Below are positions 49,749 to 59,600 of a stretch of DNA of 64,000 bases, in pieces (positions within the stretch are counted from its first letter, which is position 1; each line of letters starts with the position of its first letter). Location of the stretch: positions 806,001 to 870,000 of the forward strand of contig NZ_CP033116.1 in NCBI RefSeq assembly GCF_009497895.1, read 5' to 3'. The DNA is from Halopseudomonas pelagia. GTDB lineage: Bacteria > Pseudomonadota > Gammaproteobacteria > Pseudomonadales > Pseudomonadaceae. A program made the translations under genes and the position numbers. The notes beneath the pieces were generated by a model. That model ran no database searches, was not told the origin of the DNA, and worked only from the letters and a program-made list of their open reading frames with translations.

Positions 49749-51446
49749 CTATTTTTTCTGCCATGGCGCACGCAGAATTTCGATCAGCGTGCCGTCGGCA
49801 TCCTTGGCGTAGCCAACGGTCTCGCCCTCTCTGTCGCTGTCAGTAGCGGCGGCCGGCATCTCTGTAACCCGCTCGCCGGCATCGCTGATGGCCTGCGCGA
49901 TGCCTTCCGGCGACATGCTGCGCACCTCCAGCTTGACCGGGTTGTCGGTGTAATTGCGCGTAGCGCCATGCGTCCAATTCATCAAAACCAGTGCGGAGCC
50001 ACCCTGGCCTTGCAGGATGTATTCATTGTATTGGAAGGGAATAGGCAGGTAGACCAGTTCGCGAAAGCCCAGATCCTCGACATAAAAATCGCGAGCGGCC
50101 TGTAGATCACTGACGCCGATACCAAAGGCGCCGAAGTAGGATTGCAGCGCGTCGGCACTGCCGACAAACTCGATCAGGTTATTATCCAGATCACGGCCAA
50201 AGCCAACCGTCACCCCCAGCCCGGCCTGAAACGCCGGCGGCACGGTGACTCGTCCGCCTGCGGCGATGATATCCAGCGCGTATTGATCAGGATCCTTTAC
50301 ATAGAACACCAGCTTTCCAGGATTTTGCTGATAATTGCGGCTGACGCCGTCGGTAAAGGCCATCAGCACTACGTCCGAGCCACGTTCGTCGGCAGAGCGC
50401 ATAACCACTTCTTCGCGGTCCGCACGGCTACGGCGTGTGACTTCCTGCATGCCCAGTCCGGCGCGGTAGAAACTGACGGCTGCTTCCAGGTCCTCCACAC
50501 CGATACCAGCGGCGCCCAAGTAGCCGCGGATGCCCTGGCGTATCTCCAGCAGAGTGCCATCGGCATCGCTGGCATAGCCAAGCAGCGCGCCCTCCAGGTC
50601 TGCCTCTTCGGAAGCTGCAGGGTCGCGGCTGACATCGCCGCCTGAATCTCTGACGCTCTCGGTCAGGCGCTCGGGGTAGGCCACATCCAGCTGCAGCTTG
50701 ACCGGATTGTCGGTGTAATTGCGCACGCTGCCGTTGGTCCAGTTCATCAGTACCACGGCCGAGCTGCCGGGCACCGGTGAGGTCAGGATGTATTCGTCAT
50801 ATTGCCCTGGAATTTGCAGAAACTGACTTTCCTCAAAGCCGAGCACCTCAACGTAGAAATCCCGGGCAGCGTCCACGTTGCTGACGCCGATGCCAAAGGC
50901 GCCAAAAAACGACTCTGTGGCGGTCGGTTCACCGACGATCTCGATCAGGTTGTTATCCAGGTCGCGTCCGAAGCCGACGACCACATTGCCGACCGAAGGC
51001 TGAGCAGCGGGCGGTACCGTGATGCGACCGCCGGCAGCGCTGAAGTCGCTCGCGAACTGATTGGGGTCCTTGGCGTAGAACACCAGTTTTCCGGGGTTCT
51101 GCTGGAAGTTGCGGCCGATGCCATCGGTGAAGTCCATCAGGATCACCTTGGAGCCACGGGCGTCGGCGGATTCCAGAATCACCTCGGTGCGGTTGTCGCG
51201 CGTCAGACGTTCCAGTTCACGCATGCCCATACCCTGTGTGTAGAGCGTCACCGCTGCATCCAGATCACTCACGCCTATCCCTGCAGCGCTCATGAACGTC
51301 AGATTGGCAGGCTCGTTAGCCGGAGGTGGCGCAGGTGGCGTACTGGCATTGTCGTCAGACCCGCCACCCCCTCCGCCGAGGCAGCCATTGAGCAGAAGAA
51401 TGAGCAAACCCAGCAGCAAGGTTTTGAGACAGATGGCAGCCGGCAT
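49749..51446 (-). CDS. lipoprotein with four tandem VOC modules
   Basis: 565-residue lipoprotein: hydrophobic signal with a lipobox before Cys22 (LLLNGC), a Gly- and Pro-rich linker (24-48), then four vicinal-oxygen-chelate modules at about 53-173 (A), 181-303 (B), 309-429 (C) and 437-558 (D). A and C are closely alike (GFGRDLDNNLIE), as are B and D (FFGAFGIGVS / YFGAFGIGVS, and DADGTLLEI / DADGTLIEI), so an A-B unit was duplicated in tandem. The usual metal His of the first strand appears replaced (GIGV), while the late Glu (LIEIVG) is kept. It is probably periplasmic or on the cell surface; I cannot name a ligand or reaction. A 22-base palindrome lies 50 bases upstream. Confidence 0.88.
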   Translation of the reverse strand: MPAAICLKTLLLGLLILLLNGCLGGGGGGSDDNASTPPAPPPANEPANLTFMSAAGIGVSDLDAAVTLYTQGMGMRELERLTRDNRTEVILESADARGSKVILMDFTDGIGRNFQQNPGKLVFYAKDPNQFASDFSAAGGRITVPPAAQPSVGNVVVGFGRDLDNNLIEIVGEPTATESFFGAFGIGVSNVDAARDFYVEVLGFEESQFLQIPGQYDEYILTSPVPGSSAVVLMNWTNGSVRNYTDNPVKLQLDVAYPERLTESVRDSGGDVSRDPAASEEADLEGALLGYASDADGTLLEIRQGIRGYLGAAGIGVEDLEAAVSFYRAGLGMQEVTRRSRADREEVVMRSADERGSDVVLMAFTDGVSRNYQQNPGKLVFYVKDPDQYALDIIAAGGRVTVPPAFQAGLGVTVGFGRDLDNNLIEFVGSADALQSYFGAFGIGVSDLQAARDFYVEDLGFRELVYLPIPFQYNEYILQGQGGSALVLMNWTHGATRNYTDNPVKLEVRSMSPEGIAQAISDAGERVTEMPAAATDSDREGETVGYAKDADGTLIEILRAPWQKK

Positions 51447-51495
51447 GGCGTAGTCCTTTGTTGTCGTTATTAGGGCATAGTTATAAAGGCATATA

Positions 51496-51517
51496 TATGA
51501 ATGAACGTTCGTTCATA
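51496..51517. promoter_or_regulatory. palindromic TetR-type operator candidate
   Basis: TATGAAtGAACGTTCgTTCATA is a 22-base palindrome with one mismatched pair. The GAACGTTC core with flanking TGAA/TTCA resembles operators of several TetR-family repressors. It lies 50 bases before the VOC gene and about 153 bases before the divergent GS-like gene, so it may act on either. No TetR gene is adjacent. Confidence 0.6.
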
Positions 51518-51669
51518 AATATTAAGATACTCCATCTTTGCATGGGCTGCCAACCAGCATCGCGGTGACGTCGCCACCTCATCAGGCTATGATTCCCGGA
51601 TTGGCTTCCCGATGATTGATGCCGGCCTTGCACGCCAGCTGCGCAACTCCACCTCGAAAGGTATCCCGA

Positions 51670-53019
51670 ATGTCCTCGCCGCTATCTGCTGTCTCCCTGG
51701 AAATGCGTCTGGCTGGCGTGCCGGATATTGAATGTGTGACTCCTGATCTGAACGGCATACCCCGGGGCAAGGTCATGACCGTGGATGGTTTTTTACAGGG
51801 GCGGCGCTTGCAGATGGCCCGTGGCGTGTTGCTGCAAGCAGTGATGGGCGGTTACCCGGAAGCGCGCTTTTACGGTAACGAAGACGGCGATCTGGTGCTG
51901 CGTGCCGTGCCTGAGCAGGTGCATGGTCTGCCCTGGGCCGAGACGCCACGCGCACTGGCCATTTGTGATGCGGTGGAGCTGGATGGACAGCTCTCCGGGT
52001 TATCGAGCCGCAGCTTGTTGCAGGAGGTGGTTGAGCGATATGCCGCACGCAACTGGCAGCCGATTGTGGCGACCGAGCTGGAATTCTTTCTGTTTGAGCC
52101 GCATGCCGATGTAAACCAGCCGTTCCAGCCGCCGGTCGGGCTGGACGGGCGCCGCGATGCGGGCAACGCCGCCTTCAGTGTCACCTCCAATAGCGGTCTG
52201 CGGCCGTTCTTTGAAGAGCTCAAGGCATGCATGGCGGCGCTGGGTATTCCGCGTGACACCTTTATGCACGAGATGGGCGTCAGTCAGTTCGAGATCAATT
52301 TCGTCCATGGGGATCCGCTGCTGATCGCCGATCAGACCTTTCTGTTCAAGCACATGCTGCACGAGGTCGCGCTCAAGCACGGCCTGATCGCGGTGTGCAT
52401 GGCCAAGCCGCTGGCGCGGGTGCCGGGCTGCTCGATGCATATTCATCAAAGCGTGGTGGAGAAGGCCCACGGGCGGAATATCTTTACTGATCCGCGTAAC
52501 GAGGAGCCGACCTTCAGTTTTGGGCACTACATCGGTGGGCTGCAACATTGCCTGGGTGATATGACCTTACTGATGGCGCCGTATATCAATTCCTATCAGC
52601 GCTTTTGCCATACCTACGCCTCGCCCAATAATCTGTGCTGGTCGCATGACAACCGCAGTGCCGGGTTGCGCGTCCCGGCCAGCGGGCCGATGGACCGGCG
52701 CGTCGAGAACCGATTGCCAGGTGCCGATGCCAACCCTTATCTGGCAATTGCGGCTAGTCTTGCTGCGGGGCTGCATGGCATCGAAAATGAGATCGAGGCC
52801 ACTGCAGCGTTTCAGGGCGAATTCGAGGCGCCGGACGAGCTGACGCTGCCGGGCACCCTGCATGAAGCATTGCAGCGCCTGCGCCGCAGTTCACTGGTAA
52901 AGGAGTTGTTCAGCAGCGAGTTTGTCGATGGCTATATAGCCAGCAAAGCGCTGGAGCTGGAAGATTTCATGAACGAGATTACGCCCTGGGAGCGGCGCTT
53001 TCTCGGCGCGTTTGTCTGA
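51670..53019 (+). CDS. gamma-glutamylpolyamine synthetase-like protein
   Basis: 449-residue glutamine-synthetase-fold enzyme of the PuuA/SpuI type, which attaches glutamate to putrescine, spermidine or other amines in polyamine breakdown. Motifs: DLNGIPRGKVM near the start, ATELEFFLFEPH (metal Glu), EINFVHGDPLLIADQTFLFKHML, PGCSMHIHQSV (His loop) and NRSAGLRVPASGPMDRRVENRLPGADANPYL. It is distinct from the GlnT-like enzyme at 41.7 kb (different N-terminal and C-terminal parts). The ATG at 51670 is preferred to an upstream ATG because homology begins there. Confidence 0.87.
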   Translation: MSSPLSAVSLEMRLAGVPDIECVTPDLNGIPRGKVMTVDGFLQGRRLQMARGVLLQAVMGGYPEARFYGNEDGDLVLRAVPEQVHGLPWAETPRALAICDAVELDGQLSGLSSRSLLQEVVERYAARNWQPIVATELEFFLFEPHADVNQPFQPPVGLDGRRDAGNAAFSVTSNSGLRPFFEELKACMAALGIPRDTFMHEMGVSQFEINFVHGDPLLIADQTFLFKHMLHEVALKHGLIAVCMAKPLARVPGCSMHIHQSVVEKAHGRNIFTDPRNEEPTFSFGHYIGGLQHCLGDMTLLMAPYINSYQRFCHTYASPNNLCWSHDNRSAGLRVPASGPMDRRVENRLPGADANPYLAIAASLAAGLHGIENEIEATAAFQGEFEAPDELTLPGTLHEALQRLRRSSLVKELFSSEFVDGYIASKALELEDFMNEITPWERRFLGAFV

Positions 53020-53142
53020 TTCTTCGGTCAGGCAAAACCTGGAGCTTCTGCGCGGCGATAAGCACTAGCAGCGCAATCGGACATGGACGCCAGCAGCGGT
53101 ATTCCCTAACCTGCAGGCATTCTTTTGGGCACGTGCGGAGCA

Positions 53143-56100
53143 ATGATGCAGGACGCTGACGACCTCAATCCCGGCCTGATGATTATTCACGGTAATCGTC
53201 TGGAAAGTCTGCGCGAGCTGGTAGTGGACTGGATGCGCGCGCACCCGCTGGCGCCACTGGAAAATGAAGTCATCCTGGTGCAGAGCAATGGCATCGCCCA
53301 ATGGCTGCAGATGGCGCTGGCGGCCGATGCGCAACACGGCGGCAGCGGTATTGCTGCAGCGCTGGATGTGCAACTGCCGGCACGTTTTCTCTGGGATAGT
53401 TATCGCGGCGTATTGGGCCGAGAAGCAGTGCCGGAAACTTCGCCGCTGGATAAACAGCCACTCACCTGGCGGCTGATGCGCCTGTTGCCGATGCTGTTGG
53501 AACAACCCGCCTTTGCCCCGCTCAAGCGCTTTCTGGAAGACGATGTCGATTGCCGCAAACGCTATCAACTGGCCGAGCGCCTGGCCGATCTCTTCGATCA
53601 GTATCAGGTTTACCGCGCAGACTGGTTGAATGATTGGGCCGAAGGCCGTGATCGCATCGGCCTGGCGCGGCAGGGTCATCAACCGTTGGGAGTGGAGGAG
53701 CTGTGGCAGCCGGCGCTCTGGCGCGCGGTATTGCAAGACGTTGGCGCGGAGCGCCTGAGCGATAGCCGTGCCGGTATCCATCCGCGCTTTGTCGAGCATC
53801 TGTTGCAGGTGGCGGAGCGCCCGCTAGGGTTGCCACGCCGGGTCATCGTCTTCGGCATTTCCTCGCTGCCGGCCCAGACGCTGGAGGCGCTCGCCGTGAT
53901 CGGGCGCTTCAGTCAGGTGCTGCTTGGTGTGCTCAATCCCTGCCAGTACCACTGGGGCGATATCGTCGCCGACCAGGATCTGCTGCGGCATCAATACAAG
54001 CGTCAGCAGCGCCGTCCCGGGATGCCCGCCACCCTGGATGAGCAGATTGTTCATCAACACGCACATCCGTTGCTGGCGGCCTGGGGCAAGCAGGGCCGCG
54101 ACTATATCAACCTGCTGGATCAGCACGACGAGCGCGGCGCTTACGAAGCACGCTTTGCTTCGATCAACGGCGGCCGCGTCGATCTGTTCGAGGAGCCGGG
54201 CGGCGCAACCTTACTGGAACAATTGCAGCGCGATATTCTGGAGCTCAGCCCGCTGGCGGAAAGCCGTGCGCGTTGGCCGGCGCTGTTGGGTCGTGGGGAT
54301 GAGTCGATCCGCTTTCATATCGCCCACAGCCCGCAGCGCGAAGTAGAGATTCTGCATGATCAGCTCCTGGCGGCCTTCGACGCTGATCCGAACCTGAAAC
54401 CACGCGACATCATCGTTATGGTTCCGGACGTGAATACCTATGCGCCGCATATCCAGGCGGTGTTTGGTCAGCACTCAACTGACGCGGCGCGCTATATCCC
54501 TTATACCCTGGCAGATCAGGGGCAGCGGGGTCAGGAACCCTTGCTGATTGCGCTGGAGCACTTGCTGCGTCTGCCGGACAGCCGTCTGCCCGTCAGTGAG
54601 GTACTCGACCTGCTGGATGTGCCGGCCCTGCGCTCGCGCTTCGGGCTGAGCGAGAGCGATTTACCAACTTTGCACCGCTGGATCGAGGGCGCCGGTATCC
54701 GCTGGGGTCTGGATCAGCGGCGGCGTGAAAGTCTCGGCATGCCCGCCGGCCTTGAAGCCAACAGCTGGCGATTCGGGCTGCGCCGTATGCTGCTCGGTTA
54801 TGCCACCGGGCAGGGCAGCGCCTGGGCCGATATCGAGCCCTATGATGAAGTCGGCGGGCTGGACGCCGCGCTGATCGGCCCGCTGAGCAGCTTGCTGCAG
54901 GCACTGGACAAATACGAACAGCAACTCGCCCAGCCGGCAAGCCCGGCTGTGTGGGGCGAACGTTTGCGTGGCTTGCTGGAAGCCTTTTTCAACGCCGAAA
55001 GCGATCGTGACCAGTTGCTGCTGGCGCAACTGCAGGAGGGGCTCGCCAACTGGCTGGAGCTTTGTGATTCGGTGTCGCTGGATGAGCCGCTGCCACTGAA
55101 CGTAGTAGCCGAAGCCTGGCTGGAGGGCATCGGTCAGACGCAGTTGAGTCAGCGCTTTCTCGCTGGCGCGGTGAATGTCTGCACACTTATGCCGATGCGC
55201 GCGATTCCGTTCAAACGCATCTGTCTGCTGGGCATGAATGATGGCGACTACCCTCGCGCCCAGCCGCCGCTGGATTTCGATCTGATGGGCCGGGATTATC
55301 GGCCCGGCGACCGCTCACGGCGTGAGGATGACCGTTATCTGCTGCTGGAGGCACTGCTCTCGACCCGCGACAGTCTTTACATCAGCTGGGTCGGCCGAAG
55401 CATTCGTGATAACAGCGAGCGTCCGCCCTCTGTCTTGATCGGCCAGCTACGCGATCATCTGACCAGCGGTTGGCGCCGCGAAGATGGGGCCGATCTGCTC
55501 GCGTCGCTGACCACCGAGCACCCGCTGCAGCCCTTCAGCCGCGCCTATTTTACTGGCGATGATCCGGCGCTGTTCAGTTATGCCGGGGACTGGCGTGCAC
55601 TACACGATCTGCCATTACAGCTCCAGGTCGATGCGCCGCTGCCCGCGATGACCCTGGGAAACGCGATTGAGCTACCCGCGTTACAGCGCTTTCTGCGCAA
55701 TCCGGTCGAGCATTTCTTTGCCACCCGGTTGAAAGTCTGGCTGCACGAGCAGGACACCGTCACCGAGGATGATGAGCCCTTTGCGCTGAACGGTCTGCAG
55801 CGCCATCAGCTTAGCCAGTGGCTGCTCGAGCAGGTGCAGGATCTGGACCCCGATGCCGACTGGCAGGCCGAACTGACCACGCAGGCGGCGCGCCTGATGC
55901 AGCGCGGTAGTCTGCCGCTGGCCGGGTTTGGCGGGCTGACGCGGGATCAGTTGATCAGCCCGCTTGAGAATCAATTAAGTCGTTACCGTGAACAGTTGCC
56001 GGTCTGGCCGCAGGTCATCGAGCACCCACTGCCGCTGTTCGCCAGTGCGCCGGGTATCGAGCTGCGCAGTTGGCTGGCTGGCGTACGTCAGTCAGCGCAG

Positions 56101-56622
56101 GATCATGGCCTGCTGCGCCTGGATCTGGTCACCGGAAGCCTGCTGGATAAAAAAGGCAAGGCGCCGCGCTGGCGCAAGCTGCTCAACGACCTGTGCCTGC
56201 ATGTTCTGGCTTCTGCCAGCGGTCACCTGTTGACCAGCAGGTTGATCAGTGCGGACGCCAGCGTGGAGTTATTGCCGCTGGAGCAGGGGCAGGCGCAACA
56301 GATCATGCATGACTGGTTGCTCGGCTGGCTGGAAGGTTTGAAGCGGCCGCTGCCGGTTGCGGCGGAAACGGCCTTTGCCTTGCTGACGGAGAAAAAGCCT
56401 GAACAGCAGTTGTTTAAGGCCGCGAGCTGTTACGACGGCTCCAGCTTTTTGACCGGCGAGGTGAGTAAAAGCGTGGCCTTGCAGCGCAGCTATCCGGATT
56501 TTGCCAGCCTGCTGGCCAACGAGGAGTTTCAGGGCTGGGCCGAAGCGCTCTACCTGCCGTTGGTCAATGGCATGGATGGCGGATGGATCACCATCAGCGC
56601 AGCCAGTGAGGGCGAGGCATGA
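53143..56622 (+). CDS. recC: exodeoxyribonuclease V gamma subunit
   Basis: RecC subunit of RecBCD, the helicase-nuclease that repairs double-strand ends and recognises Chi. The 1159-residue protein starts near MMQDADDLNPGLMIIHGNRLESLRELVV, and contains VQSNGIAQWLQMAL, RVIVFGISSLPAQTLEAL, ARYIPYTLADQGQ and FKRICLLGMNDGDYPR, all typical of RecC. RecC has helicase- and nuclease-like folds that are catalytically dead but bind Chi. Length slightly above E. coli RecC (1122). Its stop overlaps the recB start (ATGA). Confidence 0.95.
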   Translation: MMQDADDLNPGLMIIHGNRLESLRELVVDWMRAHPLAPLENEVILVQSNGIAQWLQMALAADAQHGGSGIAAALDVQLPARFLWDSYRGVLGREAVPETSPLDKQPLTWRLMRLLPMLLEQPAFAPLKRFLEDDVDCRKRYQLAERLADLFDQYQVYRADWLNDWAEGRDRIGLARQGHQPLGVEELWQPALWRAVLQDVGAERLSDSRAGIHPRFVEHLLQVAERPLGLPRRVIVFGISSLPAQTLEALAVIGRFSQVLLGVLNPCQYHWGDIVADQDLLRHQYKRQQRRPGMPATLDEQIVHQHAHPLLAAWGKQGRDYINLLDQHDERGAYEARFASINGGRVDLFEEPGGATLLEQLQRDILELSPLAESRARWPALLGRGDESIRFHIAHSPQREVEILHDQLLAAFDADPNLKPRDIIVMVPDVNTYAPHIQAVFGQHSTDAARYIPYTLADQGQRGQEPLLIALEHLLRLPDSRLPVSEVLDLLDVPALRSRFGLSESDLPTLHRWIEGAGIRWGLDQRRRESLGMPAGLEANSWRFGLRRMLLGYATGQGSAWADIEPYDEVGGLDAALIGPLSSLLQALDKYEQQLAQPASPAVWGERLRGLLEAFFNAESDRDQLLLAQLQEGLANWLELCDSVSLDEPLPLNVVAEAWLEGIGQTQLSQRFLAGAVNVCTLMPMRAIPFKRICLLGMNDGDYPRAQPPLDFDLMGRDYRPGDRSRREDDRYLLLEALLSTRDSLYISWVGRSIRDNSERPPSVLIGQLRDHLTSGWRREDGADLLASLTTEHPLQPFSRAYFTGDDPALFSYAGDWRALHDLPLQLQVDAPLPAMTLGNAIELPALQRFLRNPVEHFFATRLKVWLHEQDTVTEDDEPFALNGLQRHQLSQWLLEQVQDLDPDADWQAELTTQAARLMQRGSLPLAGFGGLTRDQLISPLENQLSRYREQLPVWPQVIEHPLPLFASAPGIELRSWLAGVRQSAQDHGLLRLDLVTGSLLDKKGKAPRWRKLLNDLCLHVLASASGHLLTSRLISADASVELLPLEQGQAQQIMHDWLLGWLEGLKRPLPVAAETAFALLTEKKPEQQLFKAASCYDGSSFLTGEVSKSVALQRSYPDFASLLANEEFQGWAEALYLPLVNGMDGGWITISAASEGEA

Positions 56623-59600
56623 ACAACCAGCACAACCCGGACGAGACTCTGGCTCATTCATTACCCTTGGCACTGCGCTGCCCGCTGCGCGGCAGCCGCT
56701 TGATCGAAGCCAGCGCCGGTACCGGCAAGACCTTCACCATCTCCGCGCTCTACCTGCGCCTGGTGCTGGGCCATGGCGGCGACGCCGCCTTCGTCCGTGA
56801 ATTGCTGCCGCCAGAAATTCTGGTAGTGACCTTTACCGAAGCGGCCACCCAGGAATTGCGCGACCGCATTCGTGCGCGTCTGGTCGATGCGGCCAGGGCG
56901 TTGCGGGGCGAGGACGAGAAGCCGGATCCGATTATTGCCGCGCTGCGGGAAGATATCGACCCGGATCTATGGTCGGCCAGCGCGCGCAAGCTGGAGATCG
57001 CCGCGCAATGGATGGATCAAGCCGCTGTGTCGACCATCCACAGCTGGTGCCAGCGTATGCTGCGCGAGCACGCCTTCGACAGTGGCAGCCTGTTTGTGCA
57101 GACGCTGGAAACCGATCAGCGCGAGTTGCTCGCCGAGGTCGCACGCGATTACTGGCGCCTGCATTGTTACCACCTGCAGGATGCAGCACTGGGCTGGGTG
57201 GACCACAACTGGCAGCAACCGGATCTGCTGCTCGGCAAGGCGCGCATTCTGCTGGACCAGGCACCGGCGGACGCGCATGAGCAGGATCTGCAGCAGTTGA
57301 TTGATGCCGGGCTGCAGCAGGCCGAGGAACAAATGGCAGCGCTCAAGGCACCCTGGCTGGATTGGGCTGACGAGCTGACCTTGCTGCTGGAGCAGGCCCG
57401 CGAGGCCAAGGCCTACAACGGTCAGAAGATGAACAGCCGCAATCTGGGCAACTGGCTGGACAGACTTCGCAGCTGGGCCGGCGATCCACAGCAGCTGGTA
57501 CTGGACATAGGCGCAGGGTTTTCCCGCCTGACACCAGAGGGGCTTGCTGAAGTATGGAAGGTAGGCAGCCCGCCGGATCACCCGGCGCTGGACGCGATGC
57601 GCGATCTGAGAGCGGATCTGGAGCGGATCAAGGGGCCGGAACAAGCGGCCCTGCGCCACGCTGCGGCCTGGATTGCGCAACGCTTCGAGGCGGAAAAGCG
57701 CCGCCGTGCGCAGATGGGCTTCGACGACATGCTCACGCGTCTGGATGCCGCGCTGCAGGGACCCAACGGTGACCGCCTGGCCGAGGTGATCCGTACCCAG
57801 TTCCCGGTCGCCCTGATCGATGAATTTCAGGATACCGACCCGCTGCAGTATCGCATATTTGATCGAATCTACCGGGTAGAAGCCAATGATCAGGACACCG
57901 CCTTACTGCTGATCGGCGACCCGAAACAGGCGATCTACGCCTTCCGCGGTGCGGACATTTTCACCTATCTGCGTGCTCGCGCCGCCACGCTAGGGCGGCA
58001 CGAGAGCCTGGACACCAACTTCCGTTCCAGTGCTGCGATGGTCACTTCCGTCAATCACGTGTTTGAGCAGGCCGAACAGCAATTTGACCGCGGAGCCTTT
58101 CTGTTCCGCCGGGGCGAGCACAACCCGCTGCCGTTTCTGTCGGTCACTGCCCAGGGTCGTGACGCGGTGTGGAGTGTCGGCGGTCAACCGGCGCCCGCGC
58201 TGACCGCCTGGTATTTGCCCAGCGACGAGCCGGTCAGCGGTGATGACTATCGTTGGCAGATGGCCGAGCGCTGCGCCACTGCAATGGTCGAGCTGCTGCA
58301 GGCCGGTCAGCAGGGCGAGGCCGGCTTTGCCGAGCCGGGCGAGCCGATTCAGCCGGTGCGACCGGCGGATATGGCGGTGCTGGTGCGTACCGGGCGCGAA
58401 GCCCAGGCGATTCGTCAGGCATTGGCCGAACGTGGCGTGCGCAGCGTTTATCTGTCGGACAAGGATTCGGTACTCACTACCCTGGAAGCGCAGGATCTGT
58501 TGCGCTGGTTGCGTGCCTGCGCAGAACCCGGCAATGACCGTTTGCTGCGCGCAGCATTGGCCGCCCCCACTCTGAACCTGAGTTGGGCCGAACTGGAACA
58601 GTTGAATGAAGATGAGCGCCTGTGGGAGCGGCGGGTCGATGAGTTTCGCGATTACCGCCGGCTATGGCAGCGCCAGGGCGTGCTGCCGATGTTGCATCGG
58701 CTGCTGCATCAATTCCAGCTGCCTGCGCGGCTGCTCGGCCAGCGTGATGGCGAGCGGCGGCTGACCAATCTGCTGCACCTGGCGGAGTTGCTGCAAAGTG
58801 CCGCGCGGGAACTGGATGGCGAACAGGCGCTTATTCGTCACCTCGGCGAACTGATTCGCCAGGCCGGCAGCGGCAGTGCAGAAGAGCAGGTGCTGCGGCT
58901 GGAAAGCGATGCGGAACTGGTCAAGGTGGTGACCATCCACAAATCCAAAGGCCTGGAATATCCCTTGGTGTTTCTGCCCTTTATCAGCCATAGCCGACCG
59001 GTGAAAAAAGGCGAGCCGGTGCGCGTGCATGACGGCCAGCGCTCGCAGCTGCATCTGGACCCCAATGAAGAGGTACTGGCGCAGGCTGACCAGGAACGGC
59101 TCGGCGAAGACCTGCGATTGTTGTATGTCGCGCTCACTCGCGCCCGGCATGCCTGCTGGCTAGGGCTGGCGGATCTGAAGTCAGGCAATAGCAAGCAGTC
59201 GGTACTGCACCACAGCGCCATCGCCTGGTTGCTGGCTGGCGGCCAGCCGCTCCCTGCTTCGTCGGCTCTGATCGGTTGGCTGGAGGGCTGGCAGCAGGCG
59301 GACGGCAGCATTGTTGTGCAACCCGCACCCGAGCCGCTTGAAGAGATTTACCAGCCACAACAGGATGCAGTCCTGAACCTCCGCGAACGCGTGCCTTCGC
59401 ACGCACGTTTCGAATCCTGGTGGATTGGCTCCTACAGTGCGTTGACGGTCAGCAGTGACACGCCGCTGGCGGCTGAAACCGCTCTGGCAGAGAAGATTAC
59501 CGATGATGACCGCAAGGCGCGCTTCATCGCCCTGCGGCCCGGTGAAACGCCGACCATTCATCGCTTCCCGCGCGGGCCGCAGCCTGGCACCTTTATTCAT

